Assembly (NCBI GenBank): GCA_024640385.1 | Contig: JAHEFC010000227.1 | Span: 1 to 6,488, forward strand | Origin: Sphingobacteriales bacterium | Lineage (GTDB): Bacteria > Bacteroidota > Bacteroidia > Chitinophagales > Chitinophagaceae | DNA: 6,488 nt | Direction of reading: 5' to 3' | Position numbers and translations under genes: made by a program | Shown here: positions 1 to 6,488 of the stretch, piece after piece | Numbering within the stretch: the first letter of the stretch is position 1 | Layout: each line of letters starts with the position of its first letter | The notes under the pieces: model-generated | The model's input: only the letters and a program-made list of their open reading frames with translations | Told to the model about the DNA's origin: nothing | The model's database searches: none

Positions 1-3000
1 AAGAAATTCCCGGTAACTACCCTGCTTCGCTCTATCGGCTTCGAAACAGACAAGGATATCCTTGAACTGTTCGGCATGGCAGACGAAGTGAAGGCTGATA
101 AGAAAAGCCTGGAGAAATATGAAGGCAAGCGCCTCGCTGCCCGCGTTCTCCGTACCTGGGTGGAAGATTTCGTAGATGAAGATTCAGGTGAAGTGGTATC
201 CATCGAGCGTAACGAAGTGGTGATGGAAAGGGATACCGTTCTGGGTCCTAAAGAGATCGCTACCATCATCGAGATGGAAGTGAAGAGCGTATTCATCCAG
301 AAAGAAGAAGTGAGCGGCGACTATGCCATCATCTACAATACCCTGAACAAAGATACTTCCAACTCAGAACTGGAAGCCGTGCAACATATCTATCGCCAGC
401 TCCGTGGAGCCGATGCGCCGGATGATGAAACAGCACGCGGTATCATCGACAAATTATTCTTCAGTGACAAGCGTTACGACCTCGGCGAGGTGGGACGTTA
501 CAAGATCAACAGGAAACTCAACCTGGACTTCCCGCTGGATCAGAAAACACTGAATAAAGAAGATATCATCGAGATCGTAAAATATCTCGTTCGTTTGACC
601 AACGGTAAGGCTGAGATCGATGACATCGATCACCTCAGCAACCGTCGTGTACGTACAGTGGGAGAGCAGTTATATGCCCAGTTCGGTGTGGGTCTTGCCC
701 GTATGGCACGTACCATCCGTGAGCGTATGAACGTAAGGGACAACGAGGTGTTCACACCAGTTGACCTGATCAATGCCAGAACCCTTTCTTCTGTGATCAA
801 CTCCTTCTTCGGAACATCACAGCTGAGCCAGTTCCTGGATCAGACCAACCCGCTGTCCGAGATCACGCACAAACGTCGTATTTCTGCCCTCGGCCCAGGC
901 GGTCTGAGCCGTGAGCGTGCAGGTTTCGAGGTGCGTGACGTACACTACTCACACTATGGTCGCCTTTGTACCATTGAAACTCCTGAAGGTCCAAACATCG
1001 GTCTGATCTCCACACTTTGTGTGCATGCGAAGATCAACGAGATGGGCTTCATCGAGACGCCATACCGCAAGGTGGACAATGGCAAGGTGGACATGAAAAA
1101 GCTTACTTACCTCAGTGCTGAGGAAGAAGATATTGCCAAGATCGCCCAGGCCAACATCCCTCTTACAGATAAGGATGAATTTGCTGAGCCGAAGATCAAG
1201 GCACGCCAGACTGGTGACTTCCCGATCCTGGATCCGGGAGAAGTTGAGTTCATGGACGTAGCTCCTAACCAGATCGTAGGTTTGTCTGCATCTCTGATTC
1301 CGTTCCTGGAGCATGATGACGCCAACCGTGCGCTGATGGGATCGAACATGCAACGCCAGGCGGTTCCGTTGATCCTGCCTGATTCTCCGATTGTAGGTAC
1401 AGGCCTGGAAGGAAAAGCAGCACGTGACGCAAGGATCCAGATCCATGCAGATGGAGAAGGTGTGATCGAGTTTGTTGACGCCAACGAGATCCATGTTCGT
1501 TATGAGCGCGACGAAGCACAGAAACTGGTAAGCTTTGAAGACGATTTGATCGTGTACAGGCTTACAAAATATATCAAGACCAACCAGGAAACCTGTATCA
1601 CCCTGAAGCCTGCCGTTAAGAAAGGCCAGCGTGTGAAAAACGGAGATTTCCTTACAGAAGGATATGCGGTGAAGAATGGTGAGCTTGCCCTGGGTCGCAA
1701 CTTGAAAGTGGCATTCATGCCATGGAAAGGTTACAACTTCGAGGATGCCATCGTGATCAGCGAGAAGGTGGTTAAAGATGACCTGTTCACTTCAGTACAT
1801 ATTTCTGAATTTGAACTGGAAGTCCGCGATACAAAACTCGGTGAAGAAGAACTGACACCGGATATTCCAAACGTTTCTGAAGAAGCAACCAAAGACCTGG
1901 ATCAGTATGGTATCATCCGTATCGGTGCACAGGTGAAGGAAGGCGATATCCTCATCGGTAAGATCACACCTAAGGGTGAATCAGATCCTACCCCTGAAGA
2001 GAAACTGCTCCGCGCCATCTTCGGTGATAAAGCAGGTGATGCAAAAGATGCATCGCTGAAAGCACCAAGTGGCACTGAAGGTGTTGTTATCGGTAAGAAA
2101 CTGTTCCAGCGCGCCAAGAAAGATAAGAATGCCAAGGTTCGTGAAAAAGCTGCCGTTGAAAAACTGGAGAAGGTTCACGTTGAGAATGAGAAGGAACTGT
2201 TAGAGATCCTGATCTCTAAACTGCAGAGCCTGGTGAAAGAAAAACCATCTGCCGGTGTTACCAATAACTTCGGTGAGATGCTGATCGGAAAAGGCGCGAA
2301 GTTCAGTGCGAAGAACCTGTCTGGTATCGATTATCAGAACGTTAACCCGCTGGGATGGACAGGAGATGCCAAGATCGACGAACAGATCAACATCCTGCTG
2401 CACAACTTTAATATCAAGTACAACGAGGAACTCGGACGTTACAAGCGTGAGAAATTCAACATCTCCATTGGTGATGAATTACCAGCAGGCGTTCTGAAAC
2501 TCGCGAAAGTATATCTCGCTGTTAAGCGTAAGCTGAAAGTGGGTGATAAGATGGCGGGCCGTCACGGTAACAAAGGTATCGTAGCCAAGATCGTAAGGGC
2601 GGAAGACATGCCATTCCTTGAAGACGGTACTCCTGTTGATATCGTACTGAACCCATTGGGTGTACCTTCCAGGATGAACCTGGGTCAGATCTACGAAACC
2701 ATCCTCGGATGGGCCGGTGAAAAGCTGGGCACCAGATTCAGCACACCGATCTTTGATGGTGCAACCCACGAAGAGATCAGGGATCTGATCACGAAAGCAG
2801 GTCTGCCGAGCTCTGGCCACACCTATCTCTATGATGGTGAAACCGGGGAACGTTTCCACCAGAAAGCAACCGTAGGTATTATCTATATGCTGAAACTGCA
2901 CCACATGGTGGATGATAAGATGCACGCACGTTCTATCGGACCATACAGCCTGATCACACAGCAGCCGTTGGGTGGTAAGGCACAGTTCGGTGGACAAAGG

Positions 3001-3219
3001 TTTGGTGAGATGGAGGTTTGGGCACTGGAAGCTTATGGTGCTGCCAACATCCTGCAGGAACTGCTGACCATCAAGTCTGACGATATCATTGGTCGTGCTA
3101 AAACATACGAAGCGATCGTTAAGGGAGATAATATTCCACGCGCCGGTGTACCGGAATCGTTCAATGTACTTGTACATGAATTGCGAGGACTAGGACTCGA
3201 CCTGAAATTCGATAACTAA
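1..3219 (+). CDS. rpoB: DNA-directed RNA polymerase subunit beta (5' end outside window)
   Basis: This is the beta subunit of RNA polymerase, which forms one pincer and much of the active site of the core enzyme. The frame is open from base 1 (starting [14 protein letters not shown]) to TAA at 3217-3219, giving 1072 residues. By comparison with other beta subunits about 200 N-terminal residues lie outside; the ATG at 76 is internal. Visible landmarks in order are: the rifampicin-binding cluster (about 811-900, [16 protein letters not shown] then [13 protein letters not shown]), [12 protein letters not shown] and [26 protein letters not shown] near 1720; the flap region with [17 protein letters not shown] near 1990; the active-site motif [12 protein letters not shown] (2542-2577); and the C-terminal clamp with [10 protein letters not shown] and [20 protein letters not shown]. 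Residues equivalent to E. coli D516 (838-840), H526 (868-870) and S531 (883-885) are wild type, so target-site rifampicin resistance is not indicated. The end, LGLDLKFDN, looks natural. rpoC does not follow; a terminator does. Confidence 0.98.
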   Translation, partial: KKFPVTTLLRSIGFETDKDILELFGMADEVKADKKSLEKYEGKRLAARVLRTWVEDFVDEDSGEVVSIERNEVVMERDTVLGPKEIATIIEMEVKSVFIQKEEVSGDYAIIYNTLNKDTSNSELEAVQHIYRQLRGADAPDDETARGIIDKLFFSDKRYDLGEVGRYKINRKLNLDFPLDQKTLNKEDIIEIVKYLVRLTNGKAEIDDIDHLSNRRVRTVGEQLYAQFGVGLARMARTIRERMNVRDNEVFTPVDLINARTLSSVINSFFGTSQLSQFLDQTNPLSEITHKRRISALGPGGLSRERAGFEVRDVHYSHYGRLCTIETPEGPNIGLISTLCVHAKINEMGFIETPYRKVDNGKVDMKKLTYLSAEEEDIAKIAQANIPLTDKDEFAEPKIKARQTGDFPILDPGEVEFMDVAPNQIVGLSASLIPFLEHDDANRALMGSNMQRQAVPLILPDSPIVGTGLEGKAARDARIQIHADGEGVIEFVDANEIHVRYERDEAQKLVSFEDDLIVYRLTKYIKTNQETCITLKPAVKKGQRVKNGDFLTEGYAVKNGELALGRNLKVAFMPWKGYNFEDAIVISEKVVKDDLFTSVHISEFELEVRDTKLGEEELTPDIPNVSEEATKDLDQYGIIRIGAQVKEGDILIGKITPKGESDPTPEEKLLRAIFGDKAGDAKDASLKAPSGTEGVVIGKKLFQRAKKDKNAKVREKAAVEKLEKVHVENEKELLEILISKLQSLVKEKPSAGVTNNFGEMLIGKGAKFSAKNLSGIDYQNVNPLGWTGDAKIDEQINILLHNFNIKYNEELGRYKREKFNISIGDELPAGVLKLAKVYLAVKRKLKVGDKMAGRHGNKGIVAKIVRAEDMPFLEDGTPVDIVLNPLGVPSRMNLGQIYETILGWAGEKLGTRFSTPIFDGATHEEIRDLITKAGLPSSGHTYLYDGETGERFHQKATVGIIYMLKLHHMVDDKMHARSIGPYSLITQQPLGGKAQFGGQRFGEMEVWALEAYGAANILQELLTIKSDDIIGRAKTYEAIVKGDNIPRAGVPESFNVLVHELRGLGLDLKFDN

Positions 3220-3221
3220 AT

Positions 3222-3251
3222 AAAAAAGCCCCGACATCGTCGGGGTTTTTT
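3222..3251 (+). terminator. Intrinsic terminator of rpoB, probably bidirectional
   Basis: Two bases after the rpoB stop lies a perfect 7-bp GC-rich stem: CCCCGAC (3229-3235) pairs with GTCGGGG (3239-3245) around an ATC loop. Six T follow (3246-3251) and six A precede (3222-3227), with a possible G3228-T3246 wobble. Read from the - strand the same element is also a stem followed by a T run, so it can stop - strand transcripts that pass the DNA glycosylase gene. That suits its place between convergent genes. Confidence 0.92.
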
Positions 3252-3273
3252 ATTTGTTATCGATTTCATGTCG

Positions 3274-3348
3274 AATGTGATAAATGTGATGAATGTGGGA
3301 ATGTGGTAGAAGTCATCACATTCCCACATTCATCACATTCATCACATT
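3274..3348. repeat. Hairpin A: 32-bp near-perfect inverted repeat made of 9-mer repeats
   Basis: The arms 3274-3305 and 3317-3348 are reverse complements at 31 of 32 positions and enclose an 11-base spacer (3306-3316). Each arm is a short tandem array: two AATGTGATG-like 9-mers, then AATGTGGG, then AATGTG. The only mismatch is A3282 against C3340. In a - strand transcript this becomes a U-G wobble, so that RNA pairs along the whole stem. It has no U tract and so is not a standard terminator. No transposase, and no target duplication that I can see, accompanies it. It lies in the convergent gap between rpoB and the DNA glycosylase gene. Confidence 0.93.
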
Positions 3349-3433
3349 GTACATTATGCAATATCAGCTAAGGGCCGCGAGATACTTATCTATAAAGAAT
3401 GACTTCGCCCTTAGTTGATACTGCATAATGTAC
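3349..3433. repeat. Hairpin B: inverted duplication across the 3' end of the DNA glycosylase gene
   Basis: The arms 3349-3375 and 3407-3433 are reverse complements at 25 of 27 positions (exceptions A3361/C3421 and G3367/T3415, the latter a wobble in + strand RNA) around a 31-base spacer (3376-3406). The right arm is coding sequence for YIMQYQLR and part of the next Ala, just after the HPR motif of the DNA glycosylase. The left arm holds that gene's last three codons (A-L-S), its TGA stop and 15 bases beyond. Since the right arm encodes a stretch I recognise as family-typical, it is probably the original and the left arm the inverted copy. Hairpin B begins at the base after hairpin A ends. Confidence 0.92.
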
Positions 3434-4041
3434 CTCGGGTGCTCCAGTACCACCAGCTCCCTGAAGTATTTTCCTTTCTGGTTGATCTGCTCCAGGCATT
3501 TTGCATTCTTCACGCCCAGCACAAAAGCAGTATCCATATCAAAGTCCATTGATCTTAATTGTTCAAGGTTGGAATGTATGAAAGGGAGAGCCTTTTTAAA
3601 AAGGGCGGTCGTATCGTAATAATTGAAATTCACATCTTTTCCCGCCTTATTCCTGATCGTATATCCTAATGGACTTACTGAGTTGATGAAATATCGCTTG
3701 TAAAAGGCCTCAGGACCTCCATAAGCGCTTATCATGTCATAGACATACACGGATGAGGGTTCGTGTGAAAGGGCTCCATTCCAGGGGATATCTACCTCTG
3801 TCAGCCTCTTCGGGTCTGTGAAAGGAATTCCAGTTGCTCCGGCACCATGGCGGCCCGGATTGATACCCAGGATCAGTTTACGAGGCTCCTGATCATGGTA
3901 AAATTTTTTATAGAAAGCTTCACTTGCCTTCCATGCCTCAGCACGTTCGGCATAGGGGTTCATGATGCTGATGCCCCTGGGTAATTTACCGCTGAATTGG
4001 AGTTGTTTGTTGTAGGCGATGATTTTATCGGACCAAAGCAT
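3364..4041 (-). CDS. Uracil-DNA glycosylase family protein, SMUG2-like
   Basis: A 225-residue protein of the uracil-DNA glycosylase superfamily, which cuts deaminated bases (uracil, in some members also hypoxanthine or xanthine) from DNA to begin base excision repair in the cytoplasm. Motif 1 is LILGINPGRHGAGATGIPF (residues 56-74); its GINPG with N61 matches the SMUG-type water-activating loop. Motif 2 is LEHPRYIMQY (199-208) with H201. Between them are HEPSSVYVYDMI (93-104), SPLGYT (123-128) and NYYD (140-143). The N-terminus (SDKIIAYNKQLQFSGKLP) and the tail FFIDKYL resemble Bacteroidota relatives from memory, including the SMUG2 type described in Pedobacter heparinus, so the protein looks full length. 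The start is ATG at 4041-4039 with no Shine-Dalgarno; hairpin C ends three bases upstream. The last codons and TGA lie inside hairpin B. It is the last gene of the - strand run, 44 nt after the glycosyltransferase stop. The superfamily is secure; the subfamily and substrate range are inferred. Confidence 0.85.
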   Translation of the reverse strand: MLWSDKIIAYNKQLQFSGKLPRGISIMNPYAERAEAWKASEAFYKKFYHDQEPRKLILGINPGRHGAGATGIPFTDPKRLTEVDIPWNGALSHEPSSVYVYDMISAYGGPEAFYKRYFINSVSPLGYTIRNKAGKDVNFNYYDTTALFKKALPFIHSNLEQLRSMDFDMDTAFVLGVKNAKCLEQINQKGKYFRELVVLEHPRYIMQYQLRAKSFFIDKYLAALS

Positions 4042-4044
4042 GTT

Positions 4045-4121
4045 GCAAAGTCAAAAGTAAAAAGTAAAAAGTCAAAAACAAGTAATCATTTTTGACTTTT
4101 GACTTTTGACTTTTGACTTGC
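4045..4121. repeat. Hairpin C: inverted repeat of AAAAGTC heptamers
   Basis: The arms 4045-4078 and 4089-4121 pair at 31 positions, with one bulged A (4049) and two mismatches (A4059/G4108 and A4066/G4101), around a 10-base spacer (4079-4088). The right arm is a clean 7-nt tandem repeat (AAAAGTC on the - strand, about four copies); the left arm is the complementary array, slightly degraded where AAAAGTC has become AAAAGTA. On the - strand the 5' arm lies inside the glycosyltransferase coding sequence, the stop codon is in the loop, and the 3' arm runs to three bases before the DNA glycosylase ATG. The stem is mostly A-T pairs and has no separate terminal U tract. Confidence 0.92.
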
Positions 4122-5009
4122 GAGAAATTCAAGCACTCCACTCTCTTCGATCCGTTTGTCCCAACTCCAACTACTGAGATCTCCGGAGCGAAAGGGGAAC
4201 GATAAAAGATCTTCCCAATTCAATTTTTTCATAGTGGCGTCGATCTTGAAAAATATACCCCCGTATTTATTTTCAAACTCACGAAGCCAGGGATAATCTG
4301 TAGTGATCACTGGTATATTGAACTGCTGGTACTCCAGGAATTTGGTAGAGGTCTGTTTGTTATATGGTTCACGGTTCGGAATATAATTGATGGCGAAACG
4401 GGATTCACTTAGATATCGAGCTACTTCCGGTTTAGAAACAGGTCCCCTGAACACGATGTTGGAATAATGCCGGTATTCGTTTGCGATATGTTCATAATCA
4501 CGACTGAGAATCAGCAAAGTCCGGGATGAAAGATCTTTTTGAATGAACCGATTGAGCAGATCAGTCACCTTACGGTCTGCCTTCACAGATCCTGTATAAA
4601 TGAAGTCGAATTTTTTTTCCGTTTGGCCGTCTATGTAGAGACCGGAATCTATACCCATATCCCTAATGCCCCAAGGTATGCCATCATTGAAATGAAAGCA
4701 GTCTCTCACATAGCCATTGAGAAACAACCTGAAATCAGGTTTAGTATTGAATCTGGATTTGAAACTGTTTTTTAGTTTCATGAAAGGCGGGGCAGACGAG
4801 GATGCATAGTCATGGATGCGTACCGCAGAAGTTCTTTTAGAAATATCAGTGCCCATCATCATCCATTCCACATCAATTTTGGCTGAACTGTTTTTCCATT
4901 CTTTGAAATCAAGCACCATGGTGGAAAATCCTCGGCTGGAGAAGAAAACCTGGTAGGCCTCAATCTCAGGAAGAAAACTCAGGTGGTCATGAATGAACGC
5001 AATGGTCAT
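4086..5009 (-). CDS. Small glycosyltransferase-like protein (GT-B fold, group 1 type)
   Basis: A 307-residue soluble protein with no signal peptide or membrane helix, likely to transfer a sugar from an activated donor; donor and acceptor are unknown. The N-terminal part (MTIAFIHDHLSFLPEIEAYQ, then FFSSRGF) reads as a Rossmann-type half. The C-terminal half is clearer: DFIYTGSVKADRK (135-147), LLILSRDYEH (165-174), NIVFRGPVSKPEVARYL (184-200), FAINYIPN (205-212) and KFLEYQQFNIPVITTDYPWL (223-242), where Glu226 fits the donor-contacting acidic residue of group 1 enzymes. ATG at 5009-5007 is preferred over a TTG one codon upstream because it overlaps the thrC stop as TGATG, implying coupled translation. 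The last ten residues (SQKSKVKSQK) are encoded by the heptamer array of hairpin C and are probably not native. At about 300 residues it is shorter than many GT-B enzymes, and its N-terminal half is weakly conserved. Confident as a gene, moderately confident as a glycosyltransferase. Confidence 0.75.
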   Translation of the reverse strand: MTIAFIHDHLSFLPEIEAYQVFFSSRGFSTMVLDFKEWKNSSAKIDVEWMMMGTDISKRTSAVRIHDYASSSAPPFMKLKNSFKSRFNTKPDFRLFLNGYVRDCFHFNDGIPWGIRDMGIDSGLYIDGQTEKKFDFIYTGSVKADRKVTDLLNRFIQKDLSSRTLLILSRDYEHIANEYRHYSNIVFRGPVSKPEVARYLSESRFAINYIPNREPYNKQTSTKFLEYQQFNIPVITTDYPWLREFENKYGGIFFKIDATMKKLNWEDLLSFPFRSGDLSSWSWDKRIEESGVLEFLASQKSKVKSQK

Positions 5010-6313
5010 CAATGAAGATAAGCAGATAAAAGAAAATCCTTAACGTCCTGGTAAACAGGTTTGATCAGGGTGCTTTTCTTTTCTTTATTCCTGATCTTCT
5101 CAACCTGGGGAGGATATTCAAGGCTGCGCCCGAGGATCTTTTCCACACTGCCGGGAAACTTTACAGGGTGTGCGGTTTCCAGTATCATGCCTTTGAATCC
5201 CGAATTTACATCCAGGTATCTTTCGAGCGCGGCATATGCCACTGCACCATGGGGATCAAGCAGATAATTATGATCATTGTAAACCTTTGCTATGGTTTCT
5301 TCGGTTTCTGCATCTGTAATGCTGTAACTGCTGATCTGTTCTTTAAGCTGCGGGTACGACTGATCAAAAATATTCAGGATGCGTACAAAATTGCTGGGGT
5401 CTCCAACATCCATGGCATTGGATATGGTAGGTATGGCAGTTGCTGACTTGTACACCCCGCTCAAAAGATATTGAGTAACAACGTCATTGGCATTGCATGC
5501 AGCAACAAAATGTTTGATGGGTAATCCCGATCTCCAGGCCATCATACCCGCGCAGATATTACCGAAATTTCCACTAGGCACACAAACCACGGGGAGTTCT
5601 TTTTCTTTCCATTGCTGGAGCGCCAGGAAATAATACATCTGCTGGGGCAGCCATCTGGCCACGTTGATCGAATTGGCAGAAGTCAGGAACAATTGATCTT
5701 TCAATTCCGCATCGGCAAATGCCTGCTTTACAATTTTCTGGCAGGCATCGAAATCACCCTGCACTTCCAATGCATGGATATTGCCTTCGTAAGTGGTAAG
5801 CTGAAGTTCCTGGACCGGACTCACTTTACCTGAAGGATAAAAGATCACCACCTCAACACCTTCTACGCCATGGAATCCATCTGCTACCGCTCCGCCGGTA
5901 TCACCGGAAGTGGCCACCAGCACAATGATCTTCTCTTTTTTTTCCCTTGAGAAATATCCCAGGCAACGGCTCATGAATCTTGCCCCCACATCTTTGAAGG
6001 CGAGGGTAGGACCATGGTATAATTCAAGTGAAGAAATATTTTCGTTTATGCGTACCAGTGGTATATCAAAGGATAAGGTTTCCCTGATAATCCTTTTCAG
6101 TTCCGCATCGGGGATCATGGGGTCCACATAGGGCTTCATCACACGAAACCCGATTTCCTCAGGGCTGAGGCCCTGCAGGCTTTCAACACTGGTGAAACCA
6201 TGTTGTGGTATGGATTCAGGAAAATACAATCCCTTGTCCGGGGCCTGGCCCAGGATGGTGGCCTCCCTGAAATCAACATTTGCGGATTGCTTATTAAGGC
6301 TAAAGTATTTCAT
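5009..6313 (-). CDS. thrC: Threonine synthase
   Basis: A PLP-dependent lyase that converts O-phosphohomoserine to threonine and phosphate, the last step of threonine synthesis, in the cytoplasm. The protein has 434 residues, normal for this branch. Visible signatures are: APDKGLYFPESIP near the N-terminus (24-36); the PLP lysine K107 in LYHGPTLAFKDVGARFM (98-114); ATSGDTGGAV (134-143); SANSINVARWLPQQMYY (212-228); the cofactor phosphate-binding loop PSGNFGN (246-252); NAMDVGDPSNFVR (299-311); DPHGAVAY (353-360); and ETAHPVKFP (379-387). ATG at 6313-6311 (MKYFSLNKQ) is chosen over a TTG two codons upstream because Bacteroidota ThrC proteins typically begin MKY-S-NK. The gene starts inside thrB (14-nt overlap) and its TGA overlaps the glycosyltransferase ATG by one base. 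No Shine-Dalgarno is seen; coupled translation is likely. No frameshift or missing active-site residue is visible. Confidence 0.97.
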   Translation of the reverse strand: MKYFSLNKQSANVDFREATILGQAPDKGLYFPESIPQHGFTSVESLQGLSPEEIGFRVMKPYVDPMIPDAELKRIIRETLSFDIPLVRINENISSLELYHGPTLAFKDVGARFMSRCLGYFSREKKEKIIVLVATSGDTGGAVADGFHGVEGVEVVIFYPSGKVSPVQELQLTTYEGNIHALEVQGDFDACQKIVKQAFADAELKDQLFLTSANSINVARWLPQQMYYFLALQQWKEKELPVVCVPSGNFGNICAGMMAWRSGLPIKHFVAACNANDVVTQYLLSGVYKSATAIPTISNAMDVGDPSNFVRILNIFDQSYPQLKEQISSYSITDAETEETIAKVYNDHNYLLDPHGAVAYAALERYLDVNSGFKGMILETAHPVKFPGSVEKILGRSLEYPPQVEKIRNKEKKSTLIKPVYQDVKDFLLSAYLH

Positions 6314-6488
6314 CTGCAATTATCTTAACACCTTCGTTATTGATTGTGGTGACATAGGTATTGTAATCAATACCTGCTGCTTCGTAAATGGCAGCCATTT
6401 CTTTCTCAACCTCTTTTGCCGTCAATTCATCTTTGCTGAGCATGAAAATGGATGGTCCTGATCCGGAGATGCCGCCACCCAGTGCGCC
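6300..6488 (-). CDS. thrB: Homoserine kinase, C-terminal end (5' part outside window)
   Basis: The last 62 residues of homoserine kinase, a GHMP-family enzyme that phosphorylates homoserine to O-phosphohomoserine, the substrate of the ThrC encoded next. The fragment opens at the window edge with GALGGGISGSGPSIFML, the third GHMP motif (glycine-rich GISGSGP) near the active site. It continues through KEVEKEMAAIYEAAGIDYNT to VKIIADEIL and a TAG stop at 6302-6300. The stop lies 14 nt inside thrC, whose ATG is read in another frame (the GATGAAATAC context), so the two genes are co-transcribed and probably translationally coupled. The main part of the gene, and probably thrA upstream as in many Bacteroidota, lies beyond base 6488. 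The motif and the thrC neighbour make the identification firm despite the short length. Confidence 0.93.
   Translation of the reverse strand, partial: GALGGGISGSGPSIFMLSKDELTAKEVEKEMAAIYEAAGIDYNTYVTTINNEGVKIIADEIL

Noticed and set aside
76..78. ATG at 76 as the start of the beta subunit gene
   Set aside because: The frame is open to base 1 and the upstream 25 residues match conserved RpoB sequence, so the gene is cut by the window edge and does not start here.
811..900. Rifampicin-resistance substitutions in rpoB
   Set aside because: All main resistance positions carry the sensitive-type residues. Differences from E. coli (Thr for Ser508, Leu for Met515, Thr for Asn518) look like ordinary lineage variation.
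2479..3177. Long antisense open frame of 232 codons opposite rpoB, and others at 949-1494 and 1107-1484
   Set aside because: They lie fully inside rpoB, show no recognisable domain, and are expected by-products of biased codon use in a conserved gene.
3252..3433. CRISPR array or transposon end, suggested by the repeated AATGTG units and long palindromes
   Set aside because: The units are 6-9 bases without unique spacers, no cas or transposase gene is present, and I see no flanking target duplication.
4052..4076. Bacteroidota-like promoter (TACTTTTG as the -7 box with TTTG upstream, - strand) for the DNA glycosylase gene
   Set aside because: The -7 pattern TAnnTTTG matches, but the upstream TTTG is only 13 bases away (about 19-21 expected), and both boxes are by-products of the heptamer repeat. 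A transcript from it would be almost leaderless.
5010..5012. TTG start for the glycosyltransferase, one codon upstream
   Set aside because: The adjacent ATG overlapping the thrC stop (TGATG) is the simpler coupled start.
5061..6131. Several + strand open frames opposite thrC
   Set aside because: All are under about 95 codons, have no motif, and lie antisense to a well-conserved enzyme.
6317..6319. TTG start for thrC, two codons upstream
   Set aside because: The ATG at 6313 gives the family-typical MKYFS N-terminus.

Overview
This window looks like chromosomal DNA from a member of the Bacteroidota, probably near Chitinophagia/Sphingobacteriia (inferred from protein style, not from a search). 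RpoB reads as a Bacteroidota beta subunit, none of the starts visible in the window has a Shine-Dalgarno sequence (usual in this phylum), and base composition is moderate. No phage, IS, CRISPR, tRNA or rRNA is visible.

Left half, + strand (1-3219): the C-terminal ~1072 residues of rpoB, open at the left edge. It ends in TAA and is followed within a few bases by a strong hairpin-plus-U-tract terminator (3222-3251). rpoC does not follow: the next genes are convergent.

Right half, - strand (6488 back to 3364): a tight run of thrB (homoserine kinase, C-terminal end only), thrC (threonine synthase), a small GT-B-type glycosyltransferase and a SMUG2-like uracil-DNA glycosylase. thrB and thrC overlap by 14 nt. 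thrC and the glycosyltransferase gene overlap by 1 nt (TGATG). The DNA glycosylase gene starts 44 nt after the glycosyltransferase stop. ThrB and ThrC catalyse the last two steps of threonine synthesis; the other two genes have no obvious link to that pathway and may simply be co-transcribed.

The most unusual content is in the short gaps. Three long, near-perfect inverted repeats of similar size (75, 85 and 77 bp) sit at the 3' ends of the two distal - strand genes. Hairpin A (3274-3348) has 32-bp arms built from a repeated AATGTGATG unit. Hairpin B (3349-3433) abuts A with no gap; one arm is the coding sequence just after the catalytic HPR motif of the DNA glycosylase, and the other is an inverted copy that supplies the gene's last codons and stop. 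Hairpin C (4045-4121) is built from a 7-nt AAAAGTC repeat; one arm encodes the last residues of the glycosyltransferase and the other ends three bases before the DNA glycosylase ATG. The longest stretch without a gene (3220-3363, 144 bp) is filled mainly by the terminator, hairpin A and part of hairpin B.
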